NCBI GenBank assembly: GCA_016712035.1
Contig: JADJRT010000010.1
Location: 1-64,000 of the forward strand
From: Flammeovirgaceae bacterium
GTDB lineage: Bacteria; Bacteroidota; Bacteroidia; Cytophagales; Cyclobacteriaceae
Direction: 5' to 3'
DNA: 64,000 nucleotides
A model generated the notes under the pieces. The model did not search any database. It was not told the DNA's origin and saw only the letters and a list, made by a program, of their open reading frames with translations. This document shows positions 53,469-63,222 of the stretch, piece by piece; within the stretch, counting starts at the first letter, position 1, and each line of letters begins with the position of its first letter. The translations under genes and the position numbers were made by a program.

Positions 53469-54305
53469 TTACTTTTTGATTTTGTTTAGGGATTTGGTTT
53501 CCATCAAATCACTTTCCCCTTTCTCATAAATAACATTTGAGCGCCCAACAATCAAAGGATCTACTTTGCCAATATGGCCAATATCTTTATTGCTATATGG
53601 AATTTTATATAAGATATAACGTAAGGCATTTAACCGGGCCCTTTTTTTACAGTTTGATTTTACCACGGTCCAGGGGGCATCTGACGTATCGGTATGGAAA
53701 AACATTTTTTCCTTGCCGTCAGTATACTGATCCCATTTATCCAAGGAGGCCTTATCAATAGGGGAGAGTTTCCACTGCTTTAACGGGTGAGTTTTTCTGT
53801 CTTTAAATCTTCGTCTTTGCTCTTCTTTGCTCACGGAAAACCAGAATTTGAATAAAATGATCCCACTTCGCACCAGATTGCGTTCAAACTCAGGCGCCTG
53901 TCGCATAAACTCATTATATTCTTCCTTTGTGCAAAAGCTCATTACTTTTTCTACTCCAGCGCGGTTATACCACGAGCGGTCGAATAACACAATTTCACCA
54001 TGCGATGGGAGATGTTTTATATAACGTTGAAAATACCATTGGCCACGTTCTTCATTAGTAGGTTTTTCCAAAGCAACCACACGCGCACCTCGTGGATTCA
54101 AATGTTCCATCATTCGTTTGATGGTTCCTCCTTTTCCGGCTGCATCTCTTCCCTCAAAAAGAATAACTACCCGATTTCCGGTTTCCTTTACCCACGCCTG
54201 CAGTTTCAGTAATTCAACTTGTAAATTATATTTTTGAAATTCATAATTCTTCCTCGACATTAAGTATTTATAGGGATACGTACCATTTTGCCAATCATCA
54301 ATCAA
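53469..54305 (-). CDS. ppk2: Polyphosphate kinase 2
   Basis: 279 residues from a TTG at 54305. Walker A GRDAAGKGGT (52-61), Walker B FDRSWYNRAGVE (108-119), lid region SKEEQRRRFKDRKTHPLKQW, and the C-terminal WTVVKSNCKKRARLNALRYI. PPK2 makes NTPs from polyphosphate or the reverse; class I members such as this single-domain enzyme favour GDP or ADP. Coding-like sequence continues in frame upstream to the preceding stop at 54423 (EIVKNYLSNFPQEEKKLLLK) without ATG, so the annotated start may be too far in, or the true start is hidden by an indel. Confidence 0.9.
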   Translation of the reverse strand: MIDDWQNGTYPYKYLMSRKNYEFQKYNLQVELLKLQAWVKETGNRVVILFEGRDAAGKGGTIKRMMEHLNPRGARVVALEKPTNEERGQWYFQRYIKHLPSHGEIVLFDRSWYNRAGVEKVMSFCTKEEYNEFMRQAPEFERNLVRSGIILFKFWFSVSKEEQRRRFKDRKTHPLKQWKLSPIDKASLDKWDQYTDGKEKMFFHTDTSDAPWTVVKSNCKKRARLNALRYILYKIPYSNKDIGHIGKVDPLIVGRSNVIYEKGESDLMETKSLNKIKK

Positions 54306-54422
54306 TTCCGTGTCGCGCGTTAGCCGCGAGGGTTTAATGGATAACTCGTCTTTAAGAATTTTAAGTAAAAGTTTTTTTTCCTCTTGAGGAAAGTTGCTGA
54401 GGTAATTTTTTACTATTTCCCG

Positions 54423-54617
54423 CTAATTGCGCGGTTGTTCAAACTTACTTTTTAATGTAGCTGCTTCGCTGTTAAGCTTGGCCCGCAGTCTTCTGTTCAC
54501 GGTATGTGCTCTTGCATCATCAAGTGTATCTCCAGTTATCACATCTCCTTCACTTGCTTTTCTTGATTTGTGCTTGAGCGCGCGCGCTTCGCTTATTCTG
54601 GCTTTCTTCTTAGACAT
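54423..54617 (-). CDS. Small basic protein of unknown function
   Basis: 64 residues, very basic (MSKKKARISEARALKHKSRK, VNRRLRAKLNSEAATLKSKF). The composition suggests nucleic-acid binding or a disordered tail. Directly in front of ppk2 on the same strand with its stop in ppk2's reading frame, so it is co-transcribed and could even be part of a longer fused product if the TAG is an error. Confidence 0.5.
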   Translation of the reverse strand: MSKKKARISEARALKHKSRKASEGDVITGDTLDDARAHTVNRRLRAKLNSEAATLKSKFEQPRN

Positions 54618-54758
54618 AGCTGATTTTCTGTTTTGCTAAATTTACGGATACCTCAGTTTATTCCATAAGATATGGACGGATTAGGACATGATTTATGTCA
54701 TAACTCGATTGAATAGAAATACAGGCACCCCTGCCCGGATAGGCAGGGGTGAGGGAAT

Positions 54759-56066
54759 TTAATTTTTTCCAAGGTCCATCAGTTTTTCTGTATCCTCATT
54801 GATAGAAAGAATCAAAAGACAAGTAGCGGTACAAAATACCGGGCTCGTAATACAGTGGTGACCATTCCAGCTTCCGTCATCATTTTGAATTTTCAGTATG
54901 CGTCCCGAAATATTATCGTACCAGTTTTTCCACGAACTGTCTTTGCCAATAATCAAACCTTCACCGGTTTGTAAGTAGCTCAGAAATTCTTCGCCACCAT
55001 TGTTGCCAAATCCCTGCATCACATCTTCGCGTTGCGCCTGCACTTTGGCCGATTGATATACTTCATAAGCTGTGGCATATTTCATAGCCTCATCTTTATC
55101 AAAGCCTATCTTGCCTAAGTTCTCGGCTGTGGCCGGAGCACTTTGTGCCAGGCGGCCATCCTTTTTAGCTTTCTCAATTTCTTCTTCAACCTTGCGGGCT
55201 TCTTTTGCGCTGGCGCGAGCAGAGCCTGTTACCGAATACAACATCACTCCGGCACCAAGGTCAGTATTTACAGTGCCCGTCTTGGCATCGTAATTATTTT
55301 TTTGAAAGTCGCGCGACTTCTTTAACGCTTCGCTATCTACGTTTGCACCTTGTGCCTGTGCAGCCTCCAGCGCATTGCTGGCAAAGGACGATTGCAAAAC
55401 ACCCGCCCAACCAGAACCCATGGTGCTTCCGTTGCGATCTTGCGCGCGTTGAATTTTTGACACGCAGATATTTAGATCTTTTTGCACCCGGGCTTTTAGC
55501 TCTGAGTCGTTTTCCAATTCGCTTAACAGGTTACTTAAAAATTGTGCGGTGAGTATCACATCAATGTTAGCACCTAACTTAATTTGAATTTGTGTGCCTT
55601 GCATTTCGGTAATATTGTAACTGCTGGCGGGTGCCGTTTCCACTGCCCGCAGTAAATAGGTGAGGGCTGCATGGAGTTGCTTGGAGTAGGCACCTTGTTG
55701 CAGCGTAGAACCACTGCGTAACAAGGCCATGGCTACCATAGCTGTAGTCGCTGGGTCGGCTTGCACCGCATGCGGGTCCATTACATCTTGCCGACTATGG
55801 CTGCCGGCACCCCAACCACCCACAGAGTTTTGTGCGCGAACGATCCAGCCAAGACCTTTATCAATGGCGGTGGAAACACGCTCCGGAGTTTTATAAATAA
55901 AGCTGGAGTCGCTGACTTCTTCACCCATCAACGTGCGGAACACACACCCTTTCGGGATGCTACGATAGGTAGAAAAGTATTTCTTTTTAGGTTCTGTGTT
56001 AACAGAGAACGAGGCGAGGCCGCCCACCAGGACGAGCCCCGGCACCAGGAGCAATAACTTTTTCAT
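54759..56066 (-). CDS. Secreted protein with prenyltransferase/squalene-cyclase-type repeats
   Basis: 435 residues from ATG 56066 (MKKLLLLVPGLVLVGGLASF), a signal peptide; a longer start at 56114 would put 16 residues before the signal and is less likely. Alpha-toroid repeats typical of terpene cyclases and protein prenyltransferases: RAQNSVGGWGAGSHS, TTAMVAMALLRSGSTLQQ, AQDRNGSTMGSGWAGVLQSS and QNDDGSWNGHHCITSPVFCT. No DxDD cyclase motif is seen, so it is probably a structural relative rather than a cyclase. An Ala/Lys/Glu-rich insertion lies near 300-330. Confidence 0.8.
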   Translation of the reverse strand: MKKLLLLVPGLVLVGGLASFSVNTEPKKKYFSTYRSIPKGCVFRTLMGEEVSDSSFIYKTPERVSTAIDKGLGWIVRAQNSVGGWGAGSHSRQDVMDPHAVQADPATTAMVAMALLRSGSTLQQGAYSKQLHAALTYLLRAVETAPASSYNITEMQGTQIQIKLGANIDVILTAQFLSNLLSELENDSELKARVQKDLNICVSKIQRAQDRNGSTMGSGWAGVLQSSFASNALEAAQAQGANVDSEALKKSRDFQKNNYDAKTGTVNTDLGAGVMLYSVTGSARASAKEARKVEEEIEKAKKDGRLAQSAPATAENLGKIGFDKDEAMKYATAYEVYQSAKVQAQREDVMQGFGNNGGEEFLSYLQTGEGLIIGKDSSWKNWYDNISGRILKIQNDDGSWNGHHCITSPVFCTATCLLILSINEDTEKLMDLGKN

Positions 56067-56272
56067 AATGTTTTTTATTGCTGAGATGCCGGTAACAAAC
56101 TGATTCCATAACAAGGCCCATATTATTTTTTAGCTTTCTAGATTATTGCTTGCCTTTTTTTTAAACCGTCAGGTCGCAAGACCTGAGGTCAATGAAAACA
56201 AAAAGTGAAGGAATGTTGATTTTCAACATTACAACAAAGGAAGTATATAGCTTGGCATGAGTTTGCAAGAAA

Positions 56273-56298
56273 GCGGAGCTCCTTTCGGGAGGCTCCGC
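56273..56298 (-). terminator. Terminator-like hairpin downstream of the S10 peptidase gene
   Basis: GCGGAGC (56273-56279) pairs with GCTCCGC (56292-56298), extended by TCC/GGA. Read on the minus strand it is followed by TTTCTTG, a weak T-tract. Confidence 0.6.
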
Positions 56299-56348
56299 AA
56301 TGAAATAAGAACTTATCGCCTACTTTAATGAAGTTTGAATAAACTCAC

Positions 56349-57824
56349 TTACATCTTTCTGAATTTTTCCATGGAAGGCTGGTGTGTGTACATCATGTGG
56401 CCGGCCTCGTAATATTTCATGATGATATTATCTTTTATCTCTTTGGGTAAACCCATGTGGTCGATGGTGTACTCCACACCATAGAAAACAGTAGCGATAT
56501 CATAAATTCCATTTAAGATAAGCACTTTAACGTGTGGGTCTTTCGTCATGGCCTCCGCCATATCGATAGCCGTAGTGATGGCGGCTTGGGTACCCCATCG
56601 TACATTACCCGTATGTTTCCAGTCCCACTTAAATCCTGGGCGACCGCCTGCACTGGTTGTATAAGTAAGATTCTTGTTAACCTTTAAGTCGTTATGAAAG
56701 TAATGGAGAAATCCGGAAATGTAAGCGGGTGATATCGCACTACTTTGAGGATCATAATCAGCAAACTGACTAAGCAAATCCTGATTAATTCCTTTGAAGC
56801 GCGAGTCGAGGCGACCTACGGTATTTCCTTCGTTACGTAACAACTCCTGAAAAAATTCGCCTGCCTGCACGCGCAGATCGGCCCTGATCCAATACTCTTT
56901 TGTGAGCCCCGTATAGTTGGCGAGTTTTCCTGCAATAGCACTCCTTTCATCAGCAGTTAGTTTATCACCTTTATACAAGGCTGGCATATATTCTTTTTCA
57001 GTAAACGTGCGTACGTCATTTAAGAAGGCATCAACGCTGGTTGGCTTATTTGAAATTTTATTATGATACCACGCGGTTGCCGCGTAAGTAGGAAAGTGCA
57101 CGATGTAAGAAAGGTCATCTCCAGGAGGAAAAATTAACGTGCGTAAATCAAATACGGCAGAAACCATTATTACCCCATTCAACGCAATTCCCTGATCCAG
57201 CAAATTATTCATTACTCCTGCGTTGCGGAAGGTGCCATAGCTTTCTCCTAGTAAAAATTTAGGTGAGTTCATTCGGCCATTTTCAATAAGGTACTGACGG
57301 ATAAAGAAACTGATGCTACGGATGTCCTGATCAACGCCCCAGAAGTCTTCGAACTTCGCTTTGCCCACCGGCACACTAAGACCTGTACCTACCGGATCCA
57401 TCATAACAAGATCCGCGATGTCGAGCAGCGAATAATCATTGTTAACTAATTTGTAGGGTGCAGCAGGCATGTACTGAGGGTCATTGACAACGATTCGCTT
57501 TGGACCCATTACACCCATGTGCAACCAGAACGAGGATGATCCCGGCCCACCGTTGTAAGAGAAAATGATAGGACGATTGGAGGCGCCATCTTTGGTATAG
57601 CTGGTAAATCCAAAAAGCGCGATGGGTTCATTATTTTCATCACGCATAAGCATGGTTCCTGCTTTAGCGGTTAATGGAATGGTTGCGCCATTAATTTTTA
57701 CACTTTGTTGGGTGGTTGATACTTTGGGTTGCGGAATAGGTTTGTCTGCTTCTTTCGACTTTTCCTGAGAAAAAGCCAGAGTTACAAACGATATGCAAAT
57801 CAGGATAAGGTTGATCTTTTTCAT
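56349..57824 (-). CDS. S10 family serine carboxypeptidase-like peptidase
   Basis: 491 residues with signal MKKINLILICISFVTLAFSQ. The oxyanion motif is NGGPGSSSFWLHMG (91-104), the catalytic serine S195 is in LLGESYGTFR, and the catalytic Asp and His motifs are near LILNGIYDIATVFYG and MKYYEAGHMMYTH. Bacterial S10 homologues in Bacteroidota are exported peptidases of unknown substrate. Intact. Preceded by an Nramp-like transporter gene on the same strand. Confidence 0.92.
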   Translation of the reverse strand: MKKINLILICISFVTLAFSQEKSKEADKPIPQPKVSTTQQSVKINGATIPLTAKAGTMLMRDENNEPIALFGFTSYTKDGASNRPIIFSYNGGPGSSSFWLHMGVMGPKRIVVNDPQYMPAAPYKLVNNDYSLLDIADLVMMDPVGTGLSVPVGKAKFEDFWGVDQDIRSISFFIRQYLIENGRMNSPKFLLGESYGTFRNAGVMNNLLDQGIALNGVIMVSAVFDLRTLIFPPGDDLSYIVHFPTYAATAWYHNKISNKPTSVDAFLNDVRTFTEKEYMPALYKGDKLTADERSAIAGKLANYTGLTKEYWIRADLRVQAGEFFQELLRNEGNTVGRLDSRFKGINQDLLSQFADYDPQSSAISPAYISGFLHYFHNDLKVNKNLTYTTSAGGRPGFKWDWKHTGNVRWGTQAAITTAIDMAEAMTKDPHVKVLILNGIYDIATVFYGVEYTIDHMGLPKEIKDNIIMKYYEAGHMMYTHQPSMEKFRKM

Positions 57825-57936
57825 AAATAGATTTTTAGCGGAATCTAAAATACTAAATAGCGTGATAACACCATTTGAAAAAGTGATATGCGGTCAATAA
57901 AAACTGACCCACAATTTCATTGAGAATTATTTCAGC

Positions 57937-59288
57937 TCATTTAATAACCTGGGCCAGACCATAAATGGCAACCAACACAATAGAGATTACGCTAATCCAA
58001 AATATGATGGTATAAAATACGCCTGTTTTGATGGATTGAGTTCGTCTGTATTTTAGATGCCATCCGGCATAGACAACCAATAATAACATGACCGACCCAA
58101 TAATGCCACCTGAAAGAACCATGAGTACGGGGAGTTCGATGTATAGATATAAGCACGCCCAGATAAAGGGAATGGTAAATGCTAAAACAGAGGTGGTTTT
58201 CTTTCGCGTTTTCAAATCCCAGAAGTTGATCCATCCGAGGTATCCGAATAAATCAGAATACACCCGAGTCCAATAAGCGAGTGTGGCGTAAACGCTGGAG
58301 AACAGAACAAAAAATGCTCCGATCAGATACATAGTTCTGGCACCTGTGCCTAAAGCTTGCGTATAAATCAACGCGAGGGTTTCAATAACGCCATTGCCAT
58401 TGGGTACTACTTCGTTGCCGTGAAGGATAGCTGCACCTAATAAATAAAAGATGGTAGTAACGGCCGTATAAAGTACCATGGCGATCACCGCATCCAGATA
58501 CATGACGTTGATCCAACCCTGGGCTCGTTGCTTCCAGGCTGTTGATCCATCCGGTGGCCCCGTATAACTGGCGTACCCTTTTCAAGGCACCAATAATTAT
58601 AGGCGAGAATTTCATCGCTGGCTACACCGGTAATACCAAACGCGCCAATAGCAATGGCAATTTCTTCGCGCGAAAGATTTAACCGAAAACCGCCAATCAC
58701 ATCTGAAAGTGAAAATGCAAAAGGGGTGTATTGTAAGGAGATAAGGGAAGCAATAGTTAACGCTGTAAACAGGGCAATCATAAACAGCGATGCCTTTTCT
58801 ACCAGACTATATTGGCCATTAAAAATTAGGACGCCTGCAACTCCAGCAATGGCAAAAGCCCAGAAATAAACAGGCACACCTGGAAACATCATGCTTAACA
58901 CAACGGCTGCGCCACCTACAATGCCACCAATCTGCACTACTTTAAGGGATTGTAAAATAAACAAGAACCAAACTGCCCACGAGGCTTTTCCTATTTTATA
59001 TCCGGGAAGTTTATTTAAAGTCTGTACGGATGTTTCTCCGGTAAGTATCGCATGTCGTCCAAATTCTAATTGCAAGGCAACTTTTGCAAGACAACTGACG
59101 AGGATAATCCACAAGGCAGCATACCCTGCTTTTGCGCCAAGCACCGTGGTTGCAATTAATTCGCCCGAACCAACAATGGATGCTGAGAGTATAAAACCTG
59201 GACCTAAAAAATTAAATCTGCCTTTCCATGAAGTGGGTGGCTGACGAATGGATTCAACAGTTATTAAGTAAGGATCGGATGATTGCAT
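57937..59288 (-). CDS. Nramp-family-like divalent metal transporter, frameshifted
   Basis: About 450 residues; the frame breaks near 58503-58570 (CLEKGT...WINVMYLDAVIAMVLY). About eleven helices. Nramp pattern: FLGPGFILSASIVGSGELIA in helix 1, GRHAILTGETSVQTLNKL, and helix 6 region IAIAIGAFGITGVASDEIL. The metal-binding DPGN motif of helix 1 is replaced by ASIVGSGEL, and helix 6 lacks MPHN; such divergent members (NRMT-type) may carry Mg or other substrates. Assignment to the superfamily is good; the substrate is open. Confidence 0.8.
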
Positions 59289-59532
59289 GGAATGAAGCTA
59301 CTCATCCTATTGTGAAATCGGAAATTGCTTTTTTTAGAATGGTATGGGTTGTTTGTTGTGAAGGTTACGGATAAAATTTCGTTTGTTACTTCATTTACGT
59401 TTCAATATGAGAACAAACCTATTATTCCCATTCGCGGGTTTGTCTATTCTCTAAACAATGGAATAGTGTGGAAGTTTTAAAATTTGGCAAATAACCAAGC
59501 TGGCATAACTACCAAGCCGCCATTTCAGTCTT
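59289..59532. other. Spacer between divergent Nramp-like and secreted-protein genes
   Basis: No gene seen. It must hold the Nramp promoter on the minus strand; the sigma-54 promoter of the plus-strand gene follows at 59533. Confidence 0.5.
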
Positions 59533-59549
59533 TTGGCACAGCCCTTGCG
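59533..59549 (+). promoter_or_regulatory. Sigma-54 (RpoN) promoter
   Basis: TTGGCACAGCCCTTGCG matches the TGGCAC-N5-TTGCW consensus: GG and GC with exactly 10 bases between. Predicted transcription start about 59560, 40 bp before the ATG at 59602. No other such site was noticed. Confidence 0.8.
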
Positions 59550-59601
59550 TAAACAGTATTGAAAGCAAAAAGCTTTTCATGTTTCACTAAACAATTGGGT
59601 T

Positions 59602-60276
59602 ATGAAAACAAGAGCAAAAATGGTAGGTATGGGGGCAGCGATTTTGTTTTTAGGTTTAGCTTCCGAAAGTTTGCTGGCTCAAAGCCGAGATCGCTACAAT
59701 CAGGATGAACGAAATAAACGCGAGCAGGTAGCAATTCCCCGCATGGAACCCAAACAAAGAGTTGATCAGCGAAGTAATGATCGAAATAATCATCCTGAAC
59801 GGAATACTCAAAATGATAACCGTAATTCGGACAGAGGATCAAATTATCAATCACAGGATAGAGGACGTGGAAATGATATGAATCATGAAAACAGAAGGGA
59901 TAACAATCAACGCGAAACCTATCACCATCAACCTGTGCGCTACAAGTATCAGTATTGGAATGATCATCGAACCAGAAGGGTAACGTATAATCATCACCGG
60001 TACAACCGACCTGTTTGGGCTCCGGTGTATGGATACCGATACAACACCCGCTATATTTATTATCGCGACTATAATCTTTACTACGATTGTCATCGAAATG
60101 TTTTTGTCGTGTGGACTGGAGGAAACTGGGTGGTAACTTCGCATGTACCCGACTTCATGTACCGGGTTAATTTTTCCAATGCACGAATGCAAGGAGTTGA
60201 TTATTGGGAGGATGACTTTGATTATTATCTACGGAACAAACGCCCAGGATACATTAGCATCTACTCGGAACGCTAA
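59602..60276 (+). CDS. Secreted N/Q/R/Y-rich protein of unknown function
   Basis: 224 residues, signal MKTRAKMVGMGAAILFLGLA ending ESLLAQ. Residues about 28-115 are a low-complexity, disordered, Asn/Arg/Gln/Asp-rich linker with HH and NDNR patches. The C-terminal 110 residues are Tyr/Arg-rich (RPVWAPVYGYRYNTRYIYYR) and end in a folded-looking part (FMYRVNFSNARMQGVDYWED). No known family recognised. Sits behind a sigma-54 promoter and is closed by its own terminator, so it is a monocistronic regulated gene, possibly an envelope-stress or gliding-related product. Confidence 0.72.
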   Translation: MKTRAKMVGMGAAILFLGLASESLLAQSRDRYNQDERNKREQVAIPRMEPKQRVDQRSNDRNNHPERNTQNDNRNSDRGSNYQSQDRGRGNDMNHENRRDNNQRETYHHQPVRYKYQYWNDHRTRRVTYNHHRYNRPVWAPVYGYRYNTRYIYYRDYNLYYDCHRNVFVVWTGGNWVVTSHVPDFMYRVNFSNARMQGVDYWEDDFDYYLRNKRPGYISIYSER

Positions 60277-60304
60277 GAATTTATACTGTTAATGATATAA
60301 TCAA

Positions 60305-60334
60305 TAATCGCGGTTTAAGCCGCGATTATTTTTT
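60305..60334 (+). terminator. Rho-independent terminator after the sigma-54-controlled gene
   Basis: TAATCGCGG (60305-60313) and CCGCGATTA (60320-60328), perfect 9-bp stem, 6-nt loop, then six T. Confidence 0.93.
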
Positions 60335-60431
60335 GAGGACCTGAAATAGTGCCGTAGAATTTATAAATATGGCTCTTTGATTTGATCCTTATTTTGATAA
60401 TTTTACTTGCCTCTAAAATCTGGCAGAGCCA

Positions 60432-63215
60432 ATGATGAAATATTGTTTCTTTACCTCAACCCTTTGTGTTTGTTTAATATTATCAATATCCTGTAAACAA
60501 AGAGAGTCAACGCCTGCAGGCTTTCAGATTGAAGAAGGCTTTGAACTGGCCCTTGTTGCCAGTGAACCAAATATTAAAGACCCGGTCGACCTTGAGTTTA
60601 GTGAAAACGGAGACGCCTTGGTTCTGGAAATGCCGGGTTATCCTTTTGAAGATCAACAAAGCAAAATAATTCTCCTTAAAGATAAAGACCAGGATGGTGT
60701 TTATGATGATCACATTGTTTTTGCTGAGAATTTACAACTGGCTTCCTCTATTATGCCATATAAGAAAGGTGTGTTGGTTGCGGCCCCGCCTTACTTGTTA
60801 TTTGTAAAAGATACGGATAATGATTACAAGGCTGATGTTGTCGACACCTTAATGGGTGGATTTTCTACAGGTAACTTGCAACATAATTATAACGGACTTA
60901 CCTATGGTTTAGATAATTGGATTTACGCTGTCAATGGTGGAAATTCGGGTAAACCCTATTGGTGGGGCGACACCACCACCATGATAGACCTACGAGGTCA
61001 GGATTTTAGATTCAATCTCGAAAAGAGAACGATGGAACGAATCGGTGAATCATCCGGTGGGTTTAGTCTTGGCATGGACGATGCCGGCCATCTCTATGAA
61101 ACGCATAACTTAATTCATATCGCACATTTGGTTTTCCCCGAAAGGTATCAGCGCGATGTACGGTTGCCGATTGAACATAGTTTATCGATTATCTCCGATC
61201 ACGAAGAAGATGGATTGTCTCGTATATATCCAATTGGTGAACAAGAGTCGCGCGTCAATCACCCGGAACAGTCGGGCTATTTTTCAGGATCATGTGGTAT
61301 TACTTACTATGGAGGGGGTGCTTTTGGTGCAGAGTATGATAACACGGTTTGGGTGGCCGATGTAGTGCTTAACCTGGTGCACGTTGATAAAATAGAACCA
61401 AAAGGAGCATCCTTAGTTGCATCACGTATAGCGGAGAAGCGAGACTTTTTAGCAAGTACCGATCGTTCTTTCCGGCCTGTTAACATGACGGTTGGGCCCG
61501 ATGGTAATATGTATTTAATTGATATGTACCGTCAGGTCATTGAACATCCCGAGTGGATACCGGATGATCTTGAAAAAGACTTGGATCTACATGCCGGAAA
61601 GGATAAAGGTAGGATTTATAGAATTAGCAAAGCAAATAGTTCAGGGGCATCTTTTACTATTGATCAATTAAAAACGGTGGAGGGAATGATTATGAGTTTA
61701 AGCCACACGAACCAATGGGTTCGTAGAACGGCTCATCGTTTGTTGATGGAAACCGATCTCAGTCAGGATCAACTTCTTAATCTTTCTAATCTTTTAACTT
61801 CCGAATTACCCATGGCCCGATTACATGCATTATGGATTTTGGATGGAAAGACTCAGCTATCATCGGCACAAATAATTACTGCTTTAGCGGATGCCTCGCC
61901 AGCTGTTCGTGAAAATGCATTGATCGTTTCAGAACAGTTAGTAACAACAAAACCTATGGACACCTGGAACGTGTCTGGAATTACTTTGGCGGCCAAATAC
62001 TCACCAGCAGAGTTCTTTAAAAAGCATAGCGCATCGTCAAAAATGGTAAGCCCCGAACTTCTGGGCTCGCTGGCAGCTATCGCAGGCAGTTCGTCTCAAA
62101 ACACAGTATTGATTTTAAATACGTTGGTCGAATCACCCGTGTCTGCAGATTCAAAACGAACTATCCTTGATCAACTTACACAGGGAATTCATTATAGTGG
62201 TACGACAGCTGGTGCGATTGGGTCAATTCAGAAACTGGAAAAGTCAGGCGACCTTGCCATCATCTCTTCTTTGGCTTCTTTACGAAAAAAACTACAGCTT
62301 CCGGCTTCTCAAGAATTTTTGACCTACAGTCGCGAGGCATTAAAAAAAGTTGTTGACAAATCATTGCCCGATAGTATTCGGTTTAAACAAATGTCTTTAT
62401 TGGCGTTGTTACCTTACAAGGCTAAGTCGGAAGTTTTGTTTCAATGTTTAGATAATACCGAACCCGTAACGCTTCACGAGGCTGCACTTAGGCAATTCGC
62501 GGAATATCCCGAACCCGAAATTGGTGCCCGACTGGTTAGTCGCTGCGCATCCCTGGGTCCTCAAATCAGAAAGTGGGCCGGTGATTTACTTTTGTATCGC
62601 GAAATTTATAATGACGCCTTGCTAACGGGTTTGGAAAATGGTACAATCAACATTGGCGAAATGAATTTTGATCTGGAGCGCAGGCGGCAATTACTTTGGT
62701 GGACTGATAATGAGAATACCAAGCGAAGAGCGGAGGCCTTGTTTTCTGATTCGGGCGTTTCTACCCGCAAGGAAGCTATGGACAAAATGAAAGAAGCACT
62801 TACATTATCGGGCACTTCGGTTAAGGGAGCTTTGGTATTTAAATCGATGTGCAGCACCTGTCATAAATACGGTTCCGAAGGGCAGGAGGTAGGCCCCGTG
62901 TTAACAGAGATAAACCGGAAGAGCAAAGAATCTTTAATGCACGACATCATCGATCCGAATGCTGCGGTTAATACCCAATACATAAACCATAGGCTTGAAA
63001 CGAAGACCGGTGATATTCACATGGGAATTGTGGAGAATGAAACCGATCAATATGTAACCATTAAAAAGATGGGTGGCGATAAGGTGACTGTTTATAAAAA
63101 TGATATAAAGAATTTTACTTCTTTGGGTACTTCATTAATGATGGAAGGACTAGAAGGAAATATGACTACGCAAGACATGGCTGATTTACTCGCATACTTA
63201 CAAAACTCAAATTAA
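60432..63215 (+). CDS. PVC-type heme-binding CxxCH protein (NHL-like propeller, HEAT, cytochrome c)
   Basis: 927 residues. Lipoprotein signal LILSISCKQ. The N-terminal half is a beta-propeller (PVDLEFSENGDALVLEMPGY, GLTYGLDNWIYAVNGGNSG, MTVGPDGNMYLIDMYRQV) as in membrane-bound dehydrogenase-domain proteins; the middle is helical HEAT-like (about 410-780: WVRRTAHRLLMETDLS, LARLHALWILDGKTQ-like). The C-terminal cytochrome c domain has C807-S-T-C-H (CSTCHKYGSEGQEVGPVLTE). Such proteins are abundant in Planctomycetes/Verrucomicrobia and in Cytophagales and are thought to take part in sugar or alcohol oxidation. First gene of a cluster with a MoaF-like lipoprotein and a symporter. Confidence 0.9.
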   Translation: MMKYCFFTSTLCVCLILSISCKQRESTPAGFQIEEGFELALVASEPNIKDPVDLEFSENGDALVLEMPGYPFEDQQSKIILLKDKDQDGVYDDHIVFAENLQLASSIMPYKKGVLVAAPPYLLFVKDTDNDYKADVVDTLMGGFSTGNLQHNYNGLTYGLDNWIYAVNGGNSGKPYWWGDTTTMIDLRGQDFRFNLEKRTMERIGESSGGFSLGMDDAGHLYETHNLIHIAHLVFPERYQRDVRLPIEHSLSIISDHEEDGLSRIYPIGEQESRVNHPEQSGYFSGSCGITYYGGGAFGAEYDNTVWVADVVLNLVHVDKIEPKGASLVASRIAEKRDFLASTDRSFRPVNMTVGPDGNMYLIDMYRQVIEHPEWIPDDLEKDLDLHAGKDKGRIYRISKANSSGASFTIDQLKTVEGMIMSLSHTNQWVRRTAHRLLMETDLSQDQLLNLSNLLTSELPMARLHALWILDGKTQLSSAQIITALADASPAVRENALIVSEQLVTTKPMDTWNVSGITLAAKYSPAEFFKKHSASSKMVSPELLGSLAAIAGSSSQNTVLILNTLVESPVSADSKRTILDQLTQGIHYSGTTAGAIGSIQKLEKSGDLAIISSLASLRKKLQLPASQEFLTYSREALKKVVDKSLPDSIRFKQMSLLALLPYKAKSEVLFQCLDNTEPVTLHEAALRQFAEYPEPEIGARLVSRCASLGPQIRKWAGDLLLYREIYNDALLTGLENGTINIGEMNFDLERRRQLLWWTDNENTKRRAEALFSDSGVSTRKEAMDKMKEALTLSGTSVKGALVFKSMCSTCHKYGSEGQEVGPVLTEINRKSKESLMHDIIDPNAAVNTQYINHRLETKTGDIHMGIVENETDQYVTIKKMGGDKVTVYKNDIKNFTSLGTSLMMEGLEGNMTTQDMADLLAYLQNSN

Positions 63216-63222
63216 AATACGT

